Shown: one piece after another, positions 53,209-62,084 of the stretch
Position numbering within the stretch: the stretch's first letter is position 1
How the letters are laid out: each line of letters begins with the position of its first letter
Assembly: GCF_032598905.1 (NCBI RefSeq)
Contig: NZ_CP122458.1
Coordinates: 124,001 to 188,000 of the forward strand
Direction: 5' to 3'
DNA from: Streptomyces sp. 11x1
GTDB lineage: Bacteria > Actinomycetota > Actinomycetes > Streptomycetales > Streptomycetaceae
DNA length: 64,000 bases
Made by a program: the position numbers and the translations under genes
Notes under the pieces: generated by a model
What the model saw: the letters and a program-made list of their open reading frames with translations, nothing else
Told to the model about the DNA's origin: nothing
The model's database searches: none

Positions 53209-53609
53209 ACTCCGGGAAACACAAACGCCACGGCATGAACGTCCAGGTCCTCACCGATCCGTTCGGACGGCTGCTCTGGGCCTCGCCGGCTCTGCCCGGC
53301 TCGACTCACGACCTGACCGCCGCGCGGCAGCACGGCATCATCGAAGCCCTCGCCGATGCGGGACTCAAATGCTGGGCGGACAAGGCATACCAAGGCGCCG
53401 GCGGACCCGTCCGCGTACCGTTTCGGGGCCGCCGCCTCAAACGATGGCAGCGTCGCCACAACACCACCCACGCCAAGATCCGCTGCCTCGGCGAGCGGGC
53501 CATGGCCACCATCAAGGGCTGGCGCCTCCCGCGGAAGCTCCGCTGCAGCACCAACCGAATCACCGACGTGGTGAAGGCCGTCCTCGTCCTTCACCACGCA
53601 TCAGCGTGA
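53209..53609 (+). pseudogene. IS5-family transposase, 3' exon part
   Basis: Continues the split transposase: SGKHKRHGMNVQVLTDPFGR, CWADKAYQGAGG (second catalytic Asp) and GERAMATIKGWRLPRK (Glu), ending HHASA. See the 5' part at 50682 for the join. Confidence 0.9.
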
Positions 53610-53627
53610 GGTTGGCAAAGGCTCACG

Positions 53628-53975
53628 GTGCTGAGGAACTTCCACATCTCACACCTGCGGGCGATGATCCCCTACCTGCTGCAGACCGCGCTGATCGAGC
53701 TGCCCGTCATGGGCGCGCTGCCGGCCAAGACCCGCCGCTCGATGGGGCTGAGCCCGCGCAAGGACAAAGCCGCGGTCCGTGCGGCGAAACTCTTCCTGCC
53801 GATCGCCTGGCTGATGCAGCAGGGCCCGTACGAGCGCTACATCCTGCGCCGTACGTGGGGCCCCGACAGCGTCCGGCTGCTCGAATCCGCCCGCCGACTG
53901 CACGAGCAGACCCTCGCCGAGCGCGCTGTGGGTCGGCTGGCCGACGACGTGACGGGCGCTTCGACCGCCGCGTGA
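53628..53975 (+). pseudogene. C-terminal fragment, possibly of a DUF2236-type protein
   Basis: 115 residues beginning at the right end of the IS. The frame has amphipathic, Arg-rich segments (IPYLLQTALIELPVMGALPA, then KTRRSMGL). The LPxxxRxxxGL pattern recalls the C-terminal part of DUF2236 proteins, but the match is weak. The N-terminal part is missing, consistent with insertion of the IS into the gene. No promoter seen. Confidence 0.35.
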
Positions 53976-54406
53976 AACGACGCGCCGACCCGAGTACGAC
54001 GTACGCTCCGCGGACGGCAGCACGTCAGCGCCGCGCATACCCGCGACTGCGGCATGTCGTGATGACACCCGCAGGCGGCTCCCACGTCCTCCACCACTAC
54101 GGGGTCCACCACCAGGGGCGCGGCCTGCCCCCAACCGGCCACCCGCGCCCGACGGCAAGGGGAGTCACGGCCTCGCGACGCGGATTCCTACGGACGGCAC
54201 CTTGCCGAGCGGCCACGACAGCCCGGCGCCCTGATCGGTAGGACCGCACAGTTGGGCCCCGGCCGGATCGGCCGGGCCGCGGGCCGGTCCACTCCGATCG
54301 GCCGGGCGGCGCCGGACGAGCCCGCCATGGGCTCACCGCGTTCGCCTGCTTCCTCCTCCCCCCTCGTCGCCACCCTGCGCGCAGGTGATGAGCCGGCCGG
54401 GGCGCA
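53976..54406. other. 431-bp stretch without clear gene
   Basis: High GC, no convincing frame of either strand. It contains an imperfect hairpin ggccccggccggatcggccgggcc (about 54252-54277) that could end transcription from the amidohydrolase on the minus strand. Confidence 0.4.
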
Positions 54407-55495
54407 TCACGAACGACCCAGTTCCGGCGGCAGAGCGAACACACCGCGGGCGGCCGTCTCGAACAGGGTCCGCTTCTCCTCGTCCCCGACAGGCAGGCGC
54501 TCGTGTACCTCGACCTCCGCGGAGGCGGCCTGGAACGGGTAGTCCATGGCGTAGAGGACCCGGTCGGCTCCGACCACCTGGCGGGCGAACATGATCGCCG
54601 GTTCCCAGGCCATGCCGCTTGTGGTCAGCCAGATGTTGGTCTTCAGGTAGTGGCTCGGCGGCTGCCGCAGCGACGGACGCCAGGGGTAGCGGCCGGTCCT
54701 GTCCTGGACCTGGTGGAAGTGGTCGACCCGGAACGCCCAGAAGGGCAGCGCCTCGCCGAGATGGCCCACCACGAGGCGCAGGCCCGGATGGCGGTCGAAC
54801 ACCCCGGAGAAGATGATGCGGATCAGGTGCATGCCGGTCTCGACTCCGAAACCGAAGATCGCCCCGTCGAGTCCCGAGTCCAGCAGCGGGCCGATCAGCC
54901 CCTCGCTCGGCGTGTTGGGGTGCAGGTACACCGGCACGTCGAGTTCCGCGGCCGTCGCCCAGAACTCCTCGAACTTCGGCGCGTCCAGGTACTCGCCGCG
55001 CGTGTGCGAGTTGACGATCACGCCTTTCAGCCCAAGCTCCCGGACCGCCCGGCGAAGCTCCTTCACCGAGAACTCGACATCTTGCAGGGCGACGGCGGCC
55101 AGTCCGCTGAAACGTGCCGGGTGCTGTCGGCATGCCTGCGCGATGTGCTCGTTGGTCATGGCGGCGAGTTCGCGCGCCAGCGGAAGCTCGAACAGCTCCA
55201 CGCCGGGGGTGGTGAGCGAGAGCACCTGGTGGTCGATGCCCAGTTCGGCCATGTCGGAGAGCCGGCGGTCCCCCAGGTCGGTGATGCGTGAGCGGAACAG
55301 CTCGGTGTGCGCCGTCCGGTTGAGCAGGTAGTAGCTCCACAGGCTGCGGAACCCCGCGTCGCCTCCGTGGGTGTCGAGCAGCCGGCGGTACTCGTGGATC
55401 AGCGCGGGAGGCGCGTACGCCTCCTCCGTCGCGATGCGCAGGTAGCGGCCGTCGTCCGAGGGCCGCGAGGGTGCCGGGGGCGGGGAACTGGACAC
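54407..55495 (-). CDS. Amidohydrolase family decarboxylase (gamma-resorcylate decarboxylase type)
   Basis: 362 residues, amidohydrolase-2 family. Metal ligands fit the ACMSD/gamma-resorcylate decarboxylase group: Glu in IATEEAYAPP, His in VYLHPNTPSEG, His in VVGHLGEALPFWAFR, and Asp in YAMDYPFQ. These enzymes remove CO2 from dihydroxybenzoates, giving for example resorcinol, the type of substrate handled by the hydroxylase/dioxygenase locus at 38-47 kb. The substrate is inferred from family and neighbours. Divergent to the cleavage dioxygenase at 55759. Confidence 0.8.
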   Translation of the reverse strand: MSSSPPPAPSRPSDDGRYLRIATEEAYAPPALIHEYRRLLDTHGGDAGFRSLWSYYLLNRTAHTELFRSRITDLGDRRLSDMAELGIDHQVLSLTTPGVELFELPLARELAAMTNEHIAQACRQHPARFSGLAAVALQDVEFSVKELRRAVRELGLKGVIVNSHTRGEYLDAPKFEEFWATAAELDVPVYLHPNTPSEGLIGPLLDSGLDGAIFGFGVETGMHLIRIIFSGVFDRHPGLRLVVGHLGEALPFWAFRVDHFHQVQDRTGRYPWRPSLRQPPSHYLKTNIWLTTSGMAWEPAIMFARQVVGADRVLYAMDYPFQAASAEVEVHERLPVGDEEKRTLFETAARGVFALPPELGRS

Positions 55496-55544
55496 GTCTC
55501 TCCTGTGGGTGCTGGTCCGGGCGTCGCCATGTCACGCGGTGTCC

Positions 55545-55592
55545 GGCCCGTGAGCGGCCGGTGGCGGTCGGCCCGTGGAGCGGCCGGTGGCG
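55545..55592. repeat. Direct repeat in divergent promoter region
   Basis: The 15-mer gagcggccggtggcg occurs at 55552-55566 and 55578-55592 (26-bp period). Similarity extends left to cggcccgtg in both copies. It lies in the 263-bp region between the divergent amidohydrolase and dioxygenase genes, suiting a regulator (for example the IclR protein at 58753) that binds on one face of the helix. Confidence 0.5.
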
Positions 55593-55758
55593 AACGCTGT
55601 GCCTCATGCGGTGCTGCCGCGTATCCAGCCACAGGCCCGGGTTGCCGCAGCCACGGCACACGGGGCTTTCTGGCCTGCGGAACGGCGTGGGGAGACCGGG
55701 CCGGGGTGCTCCGGGGTCTGCCTAGGGTGCGGTCGCAGTCACCCGAAGGACGGAGACG

Positions 55759-57246
55759 ATGAAATTCCCCGACGTACCCACGTTCCGCGGTTTCCAGGCC
55801 CCCGGGCGGTTCGAAGCCGACATCCGCGACCTGGAGGTGGTGCAGGGCGAGGTTCCTGCCGACCTCGACGGCGCCTTCTACCGGGTCGGGCCCGACCCGC
55901 AGTTCCCCCCGTTGCTCGGTGACGACATCTTCCTCAACGGCGACGGCATGGTCAGCATGTTCCGCTTCGAGGACGGCCGGGTGGACTTCACGTGCCGGTG
56001 GGTCCGTACGCCGAAGTTCCTGGCCGAGCGCGAGGCCGGGCGCTCGCTGTTCGGGGCGTACCGGAACCCCTTCACGGACGATCCGGGTGTGCGCGGGATC
56101 AGCCGCGGTACGGCGAACACCAACCTCCTCTGGCACGCGGGCCGCATGCTGGCGCTGAAGGAGGACAGCCACCCCGTCGAGATCGACCCGCTGACCCTGG
56201 GGACCATCGGTCCGTGGGACTACGGCGGCGCGTTGAGGAGCGCCACGGCGACGGCGCATCCGAAGGTCGACGCCGAGACCGGCACGCTGGTCTTCTTCGG
56301 CTACGCGGCCAGGGGGGAGACGACCCCGGACATCGCGTACTACGAGGCCGACGCGCACGGAGCGATCGTCTTCGAGCGGTGGCTCACCGCGCCCTACGCC
56401 AGCATGGTCCACGACTTCGCGGTCACCGAGAACCACGTGGTGTTCCCCGTCGTGCCGCTCGTCAGTGATCTCCAGCGGCTCAAGGGCGGCCTCCCCCACT
56501 TCGCGTGGGATCCGTCGAAGCCGGTCTGCCTGGGGGTGCTGCCGCGCCGGGATCCCGCCGCGGAGGTGCGGTGGTTCGTGGGGGATCCGCGCTTCGCCTC
56601 GCACACCATGAACGCCTTCGAGGAGGACGGCCGCATCCACATCGACATGTCGGTCGGCGACAGTGTGGTCTTCCCCTTCTTCCCCGAGATCAACGGTGCC
56701 CCGTTCGATCCCGAGGCCGCGACGCCGTACATGTCCCGCTGGACGCTGGACCTGCGGCGCCCGACCGACGACTTCACCCAGACCAGGCTGTCGGACGTGC
56801 CGGGTGAGTTCCCCCGCATCAACGAGCGACGTGCGATCCGCTCGTACCGGTACGGCTACATGAGCATGCAGAGCGGTGTGCCGGACCCCACCATGCCGTC
56901 GAGCGCGAGCGGCATGCGGTTCGACCTGATCGGGAGGGTGGACCTCGTCACCGGGACGACGACCACCCACTACGTGGGTGACACGTCCGCCACTCAGGAA
57001 CCGCTGTTCGTCCCGCGCCGGGGCGCCACCGGTGAGGGCGAGGGATACGTCATGGCCCTGGTCAACCGGTACGCGGACATGCGGTCGGACCTGCTGATCC
57101 TGGACGCCGAGAACGTGGACGGCGCTCCTCTCGCCACCGTCCGGCTGCCCCTGCGGCTGCGGAACGGCCTGCACGGGACCTGGGTCGACGGCGAGGACCT
57201 CGCCGTCGACCGCACCGGCCGGGAGGAGGGACAGCCATGTCGCTGA
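55759..57246 (+). CDS. Carotenoid/lignostilbene cleavage dioxygenase family
   Basis: 495 residues, seven-bladed propeller family. The four Fe-binding His are visible in ATAHPKVDAE, MVHDFAVTENHVVF, FASHTMNAFEEDGRIHI and NGLHGTWVDGE. Members split C=C bonds of carotenoids or of stilbenes; in a cluster with aryl aldehyde dehydrogenases, a lignostilbene-type substrate giving aromatic aldehydes is plausible. The start ATG has GGACGGAG upstream. The 3' end overlaps the next gene by 10 nt. Confidence 0.85.
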   Translation: MKFPDVPTFRGFQAPGRFEADIRDLEVVQGEVPADLDGAFYRVGPDPQFPPLLGDDIFLNGDGMVSMFRFEDGRVDFTCRWVRTPKFLAEREAGRSLFGAYRNPFTDDPGVRGISRGTANTNLLWHAGRMLALKEDSHPVEIDPLTLGTIGPWDYGGALRSATATAHPKVDAETGTLVFFGYAARGETTPDIAYYEADAHGAIVFERWLTAPYASMVHDFAVTENHVVFPVVPLVSDLQRLKGGLPHFAWDPSKPVCLGVLPRRDPAAEVRWFVGDPRFASHTMNAFEEDGRIHIDMSVGDSVVFPFFPEINGAPFDPEAATPYMSRWTLDLRRPTDDFTQTRLSDVPGEFPRINERRAIRSYRYGYMSMQSGVPDPTMPSSASGMRFDLIGRVDLVTGTTTTHYVGDTSATQEPLFVPRRGATGEGEGYVMALVNRYADMRSDLLILDAENVDGAPLATVRLPLRLRNGLHGTWVDGEDLAVDRTGREEGQPCR

Positions 57247-58727
57247 GCACCCTGCGGGCGGTCGCGCTGGACGGGGCCCGCGACGCCGCCTTCCTGTCCC
57301 CCGCGCGCTGGCCCGCCGAACCGCATGACCGGCTCGCCGACCACGGGTACGACGTGTTCGAGTACGCGGTCTCCGCCGACGCCCGCCTGTACGCCGATGG
57401 AGCGGTCCGCCCGCCGGCGACGACCGGCACGGTCTCCTGCACGACGCGTGTGCTGGTGGTCCGGCCGGTGGCCGACGAGACCTTCAGCGGTCGTGTGCAC
57501 GTCGAGTTGCTCAATCCGTCGACCGGCCACGACTTCCCCATGTACTGGCCCGACCTCGCCGGTCACCTGATCCGACGCGGCGACGCCTACCTCGGCATGA
57601 CGTGCAAGAACGTCACGGTCGAGGCGCTGCGCCGCATGTCACCGGAGCGGTACGGCGATCTGTCGTTCCCGCACGACGGGGCCGTGTGGGACCTGCTCGG
57701 CTCCCTCGCGGCGACGCTGCGGTCGCAGCACGGCGGCGGCTTGCTCCCCGGCCTGCGCGAGCCGGCGCGGATCCTCGCGACGGGCTGGTCGCAGTCGGGG
57801 TCCTTCCTGCGGACCTACCTGTCCGAGGGACTGCACGAGCAGCACTGCGCCGAGACGGGCCGCACGGTGGTGGACGCCTTTCTCATCGGGGTGTCCAGCG
57901 GAGGCTTCGGACCGATGGGCTACGTCAACGTGGACCGGCACGGCGAGATGGCCTTCGACGCCGATCTGCGGCCGGTGGGAGGGCGGCTCGGGCAGCTGCC
58001 GATGGACGATGCCCGCAGGACCGTGGGCGGGTCCCGGGTACCGGTCATGGAAGTGATGAGCGAGGACGAGGCGCTGCATCACCTGTGGCACCGGCGCCCC
58101 GACAGTGACGTCCCCGGCGACCTCTACCGCTGCTACCAGCTTCCGGGGCGCGGTCACGAGTCCGGGCTGCTGGAGGAGTCGGTCCGGGCCGCCGACCACG
58201 CACAGGCTCGCGCCCACGGGCCCGGGGGCGCCGACGCCTCCGGGGGCATCGAGGTGCCCGGGGGCGTCGACCAGGCGCCTCTGCTCCGTCACAGAGCCTC
58301 CAGGTACCTTCTGGCCGCCGCCGTGGAGAGTTTGCTGCGGTGGGCGGACGGCGTGGCGGCGCCCCGGGTCGATCCGATCGCCGTCATGGCCCGGCCCGGC
58401 AGCAGGCTCGACGCGGACGGCCTCGACCACAGCGGAACGTACGTCCTGCGCGATCCGGACGGTCACGCCCTGGGCGGCATGCGCCATCTCGACGTGGACC
58501 TCCCCCTCGCCCGGACCCGGCGCGCGCCCGACGGGCCGATGACCATCGGGACCTGGCACCGCGAGCCCTTCGGACCGGCGGAACTGGCACGCCGCTACGG
58601 CAGCCCGGAACGACTGCGGCGGCTGGCGAGCGAGCAGGCGTGGCGACTGGCCGAGCGCGGCTGCTGTCTGCCCGAGGACGTCGCCGACACGGTCGAGGAC
58701 TTCTGCCGTTCCGCGGGGCGCTTCTGA
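57237..58727 (+). CDS. Alpha/beta hydrolase-domain protein (PF20091-like)
   Basis: 496 residues. The nucleophile motif is ATGWSQSGSFLRTYL; late residues include YQLPGRGHESGL with a His. It resembles the alpha/beta hydrolase_10 group. Overlaps the dioxygenase by 10 nt, so co-transcribed. Possibly hydrolyses an ester in the same degradative pathway; substrate unknown. The stretch HGPGGADASGGIEVPGGVDQ is low complexity. Confidence 0.7.
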   Translation: MSLSTLRAVALDGARDAAFLSPARWPAEPHDRLADHGYDVFEYAVSADARLYADGAVRPPATTGTVSCTTRVLVVRPVADETFSGRVHVELLNPSTGHDFPMYWPDLAGHLIRRGDAYLGMTCKNVTVEALRRMSPERYGDLSFPHDGAVWDLLGSLAATLRSQHGGGLLPGLREPARILATGWSQSGSFLRTYLSEGLHEQHCAETGRTVVDAFLIGVSSGGFGPMGYVNVDRHGEMAFDADLRPVGGRLGQLPMDDARRTVGGSRVPVMEVMSEDEALHHLWHRRPDSDVPGDLYRCYQLPGRGHESGLLEESVRAADHAQARAHGPGGADASGGIEVPGGVDQAPLLRHRASRYLLAAAVESLLRWADGVAAPRVDPIAVMARPGSRLDADGLDHSGTYVLRDPDGHALGGMRHLDVDLPLARTRRAPDGPMTIGTWHREPFGPAELARRYGSPERLRRLASEQAWRLAERGCCLPEDVADTVEDFCRSAGRF

Positions 58728-58752
58728 CAGGTGCCGCGAAGGGAGCCCGAGC

Positions 58753-59601
58753 TCACTCCGGTGGGCCGGGCGGGTCCTCCGGCAGATGTCCGCCGCCCCG
58801 CTGGGCGATTTCGAGAGAGATCTTCTGGACGGCTGCCTGCAGGGCATCCACGACGTGGTCCTCCTGCCTGCCCGGGAACCGCGTGTCGGACCAGGCCACC
58901 GACAGCGCCATCGGCCCCGTGCCCGGCGGCAGCCGGAGCGCGACGCCGAGGGCCGTGACGTTCTCGTGGGCCTCCCGGCTGCGGGCGTATCCCCGCGACC
59001 GGATGTCCGCGAGTTCGGCCTGGAGCTGGGGCAGTGTCCGCACCCGCGCGTAGCGGGTGACGGGCAGACCGTCCGGGAAGAGCGACTCGGTCTGGGCCCG
59101 GCTCAGCCTGGCGAGCATGGCCTTGCCGCCGGCGAGGGTGTGCGCGGGTAGCAGCCAGCCGACCCGTGAGGAGGCGATCCGGGTCTCGTCTCGCCACTCG
59201 GCCCCCGTGAGGAAGCGCGCGCCGTTGCCTTCCAGGGCCAGCAGATGAGCCGTGCCCTGGAGCTCGTCCCTGAGGCGCTGCAGGTGGGGCAGCGCCACGG
59301 ACTCCACGTCGGGCGCCCGGTCGGCGGCAGCGGTCAGCGACACCAGGGCGGGCCCTCGCACGTAGACCCGCCGCTCGCCCTGCTCCACGAAACGGTGGTG
59401 GAGCAGCATCTGCAGCAGCCGGTGGGCGGTCGAGGGGGCCACGCACAGGAGGCCGGCCGCCTCGGACACGGTCAGCTGGGGGCGCTCGATGAACGCGCTG
59501 AGCAACGTGAGCGCGCGCCCCACGGACGCTATGTGGTAGGCGGGGGCTTCACCGCCGTCCGGCCCCGGCATCCCCGCGGCGTTCGCGTACTGCGCGGTCA
59601 T
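58753..59601 (-). CDS. IclR-family regulator
   Basis: 282 residues from the ATG at 59601. N-terminal winged helix (ASVGRALTLLSAFIERPQLT, then APSTAHRLLQMLL) and C-terminal effector domain (GWLLPAHTLAGGKAMLARL). It is the likely regulator of the surrounding genes; convergent to the hydrolase upstream of it. Confidence 0.9.
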   Translation of the reverse strand: MTAQYANAAGMPGPDGGEAPAYHIASVGRALTLLSAFIERPQLTVSEAAGLLCVAPSTAHRLLQMLLHHRFVEQGERRVYVRGPALVSLTAAADRAPDVESVALPHLQRLRDELQGTAHLLALEGNGARFLTGAEWRDETRIASSRVGWLLPAHTLAGGKAMLARLSRAQTESLFPDGLPVTRYARVRTLPQLQAELADIRSRGYARSREAHENVTALGVALRLPPGTGPMALSVAWSDTRFPGRQEDHVVDALQAAVQKISLEIAQRGGGHLPEDPPGPPE

Positions 59602-59663
59602 GGTCACCTCCGGGCCGCTCGCGCCCAAGGCTACGTCGCCCGCCGGTCCCGGCGCCCGGCGTC

Positions 59664-60272
59664 TCACGCCTTGTCGCGCCGGATGAGGCCGGCGCCGCTG
59701 CGGTGCGGGTCCGTCCCGCTCGCGGCGATGCGCTCCCGCATCTCGTCGTGCTCCGGGTCCGCGTCCGGCAGCACGACACGGAACCACATGTCCTTGAACT
59801 TCCACCGGCCGTCCACCCGCTCGTAGTGGCACTTGTATCTGCCTTCGAGCCAGGGGCCCCACACACGCATCAGACCGCCCGTGGTGCGGAACTCGCAGAC
59901 GTGACGGTGCCAGGTCCACTCCCCGTACGCCCGGTCCGCGCCCGCGGACAGCTCGACGACCGGCGACGACAGGACGTAGCCGTCGGCGCTCTTCACCAGG
60001 TTGTGCAGTTCGTCGAAGACCTCCTCGACCAGTTGCTTCTTCCCCTCGGTGCGCCCGTGCCACCGGATGTCCGTGACCGCGTCCTCGGTGAAGAAGTCGG
60101 CCATGCCCTCCCAGTCCCGGTCCGCGAGCTTGCGGATGTAGCGCCGGTGCAGGCTCTTGATCTCCTCGATGTCCTCCAGCCGCTGGAGCCGGCTCTCCAG
60201 GAGGGCGTTCCGGCGGGCCAGGCCTTCCAGGGTGAGGCTGTCGGGCTGCCGGTGCGGGTCGGTGTGGGGCAT
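59664..60272 (-). CDS. SnoaL-like (NTF2-fold) protein, second
   Basis: 202 residues from the ATG at 60272 (AGGAGA upstream), chosen over an upstream ATG. A short coiled helix (LLESRLQRLEDIEEIKSLHR) is followed by the SnoaL_4-type core: YIRKLADRDWEGMADFFTED, VVELSAGADRAYGEWTWHRH and RWKFKDMWFRVVLPD. Such proteins occur as bile acid or aromatic dehydratases/hydroxylase partners. Catalytic role unknown. Reads in the same direction as the aldehyde dehydrogenase upstream. Confidence 0.75.
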   Translation of the reverse strand: MPHTDPHRQPDSLTLEGLARRNALLESRLQRLEDIEEIKSLHRRYIRKLADRDWEGMADFFTEDAVTDIRWHGRTEGKKQLVEEVFDELHNLVKSADGYVLSSPVVELSAGADRAYGEWTWHRHVCEFRTTGGLMRVWGPWLEGRYKCHYERVDGRWKFKDMWFRVVLPDADPEHDEMRERIAASGTDPHRSGAGLIRRDKA

Positions 60273-60382
60273 GTGTCTCTCCTGCTCTGTGCTCGGTGGT
60301 CTCTCCGATGCGGGGCGACGGTGCTGGTGATCAGGATCACCCACGGGTGACGGCCGGGCCGCGTCGGCCCGGTACCGCGCGC

Positions 60383-61873
60383 CTACTGGATCGGGGGTCC
60401 GGGAAAGGAGGACGTGTCGGGCCGGTGGCTCAGTGCCTGCAGCTCACTGCACTCGTCGATCGCCCACATCCCGTGGTTGCGGCCCAGGCCGCTGCGCTTC
60501 ATGCCGCCGAAGGGCATCGTCATGTCCGAACTGCCGACCCGGTGGGAGTTGACGAACACGGAGCCCGCGGCGACACCACGGCCCACAGCCAGGGCGTGCT
60601 CGGCGTCCTCGCTCCACACGGAGGCCGCGAGGCCGTACTCGGTGTCGTTGGCCATCCGGACCGCGTCCTCGACGTCGTCGAACGGGACGACCGGCACGGT
60701 CGGGCCGAACTGTTCGCGGGAGACGAGGGCCGAGTCGTGGGGGATGCCGGTGACGACGCTCGGGAGCATGAAGTGGCCGTCGTCCCAGCCGGTGCCCTCC
60801 ACTCGGCGCCCGAGTACGTCGATCCGGGCGCCCGCCTCGCGGGTGGACTCCAGGAGAGCCGTCACCGACTCGAACTGCCGCCTGTTGTTGAGCGGCCCGA
60901 TCGTGCTGGCCGGGTCGAGACCGTCGCCGACGGCGATCTCGTCGACGGCCGCCCGGAACTTGTCGACGAACTCGTCGTACACGCCGCGCTGGACGTACAG
61001 CCGCTTGATGTTGAAGCAGACCTGGCCCGTGCAGGTGTACACCGAGCGGCGGATCTCCCGCATCAGCCGGTCGTCGAGGACGGCGGTGTCGAGGACGATC
61101 GCGGGGTCGTTGCCGCCGAGTTCCAGACTCACGCTCGTGATGTTGTCGGCGGCGCCGCGCAGCACGGCCCGTCCGCTCTCGGTGCCGCCGGTGAACAGGA
61201 CCTTGCGGACGCCGGGGTGGGAGACCAGTGCGGCTCCGGCCTCGCCGCCCAGGCCGGGCACGACGTTCACGACGCCGTCCGGGAGGGTCGAGGCGAGCAG
61301 GGCCAGGGTCTCGGTCAGCGCGAGCGGGGCGAACTCGGACGGCTTGACGATCACCGGGTTGCCCGCCGCCAGCGCCGGGGCCAGCACCATCATGCACAGG
61401 TAGACGGGGTAGTTCCAGGGCACGATGACCACCGTCGGGCCCATGGGCAGGCGCCGGACGACGGTGGTGCCCCGCTCGTCGCGGACGACGGTCTCCTCGT
61501 CCACGGCCGGTGCGAGGTCGGCGTAGTAGCGCAGCAGCCTGGGTGCGCCGCCGACGTCGAGCCGCGACTCCCACAGCACCTTGCCCTGCTCGCGGGTGAG
61601 CAGCTCGGCCCGCGACTCCGTGTCCTGCTCCAGCGCGTCGGCGGCGGCGTGCAGGAGCCGTCCTCGCTCCGCGCCGCTCAGGCTGCCCCAGACGGCCGCG
61701 GCGGCCACGGCGTTGCCGACCACCTCGTCCACCACGCGTGGGCCGGCCAGCGCGTACGTCCCGACGATCTCGCCGGTCCGCGCCGGGTTCACGACCGGGG
61801 CGGTCTCGGCCCGGTACCTCCTGCCCGCGCTGACGACCTGCGCCGTCCGTCTCTCGTCTGCCGCACTGGGCAC
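60383..61873 (-). CDS. Aldehyde dehydrogenase (first)
   Basis: 496 residues from a GTG with AGGAGG 5 nt upstream. NAD-binding VIVPWNYPVYLCMMVLAPAL, KPSEFAPLALTE, FTGGTESGRAV, Glu in SLELGGNDPAIV and Cys in YTCTGQVCFNIKR. It oxidises aldehydes to acids, perhaps aromatic aldehydes made by the cleavage dioxygenase. Divergent to the second dehydrogenase at 62085. Confidence 0.9.
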   Translation of the reverse strand: MPSAADERRTAQVVSAGRRYRAETAPVVNPARTGEIVGTYALAGPRVVDEVVGNAVAAAAVWGSLSGAERGRLLHAAADALEQDTESRAELLTREQGKVLWESRLDVGGAPRLLRYYADLAPAVDEETVVRDERGTTVVRRLPMGPTVVIVPWNYPVYLCMMVLAPALAAGNPVIVKPSEFAPLALTETLALLASTLPDGVVNVVPGLGGEAGAALVSHPGVRKVLFTGGTESGRAVLRGAADNITSVSLELGGNDPAIVLDTAVLDDRLMREIRRSVYTCTGQVCFNIKRLYVQRGVYDEFVDKFRAAVDEIAVGDGLDPASTIGPLNNRRQFESVTALLESTREAGARIDVLGRRVEGTGWDDGHFMLPSVVTGIPHDSALVSREQFGPTVPVVPFDDVEDAVRMANDTEYGLAASVWSEDAEHALAVGRGVAAGSVFVNSHRVGSSDMTMPFGGMKRSGLGRNHGMWAIDECSELQALSHRPDTSSFPGPPIQ

Positions 61874-62084
61874 CGCTGCCTCCTGAGCGCTCGGGTGTCG
61901 GGGACCGGCGTCAGTCAACGGCGGCGGGGCCGTGTCCGGTGCCGGGCGGGGCACCGTTTTCTGCCGGGCAGAACTTCCCGGGCGCTCCCGCCTGAACCGT
62001 CCGGTCGGCGGCGCAGGATGCCCTCCGTGCGACTCGCCCGGTGCACCCGCTCCCTCGGGGCGGAATCCTCTGCAAGGAGCAGGC

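Larger units (their letters stand above)
50567..53628 (+). mobile_element. IS5-like insertion sequence containing a group II intron
   Basis: Left end ctgagcccttttcaagc (near 50569) and right end gtgagcctttgccaacc (reverse strand, ending near 53627) resemble the ends of the intact IS5-like element at 35569. Inside is a single transposase gene interrupted by a 2172-bp group II intron on the opposite strand. Without the intron the element would be about 0.9 kb. Confidence 0.75.
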
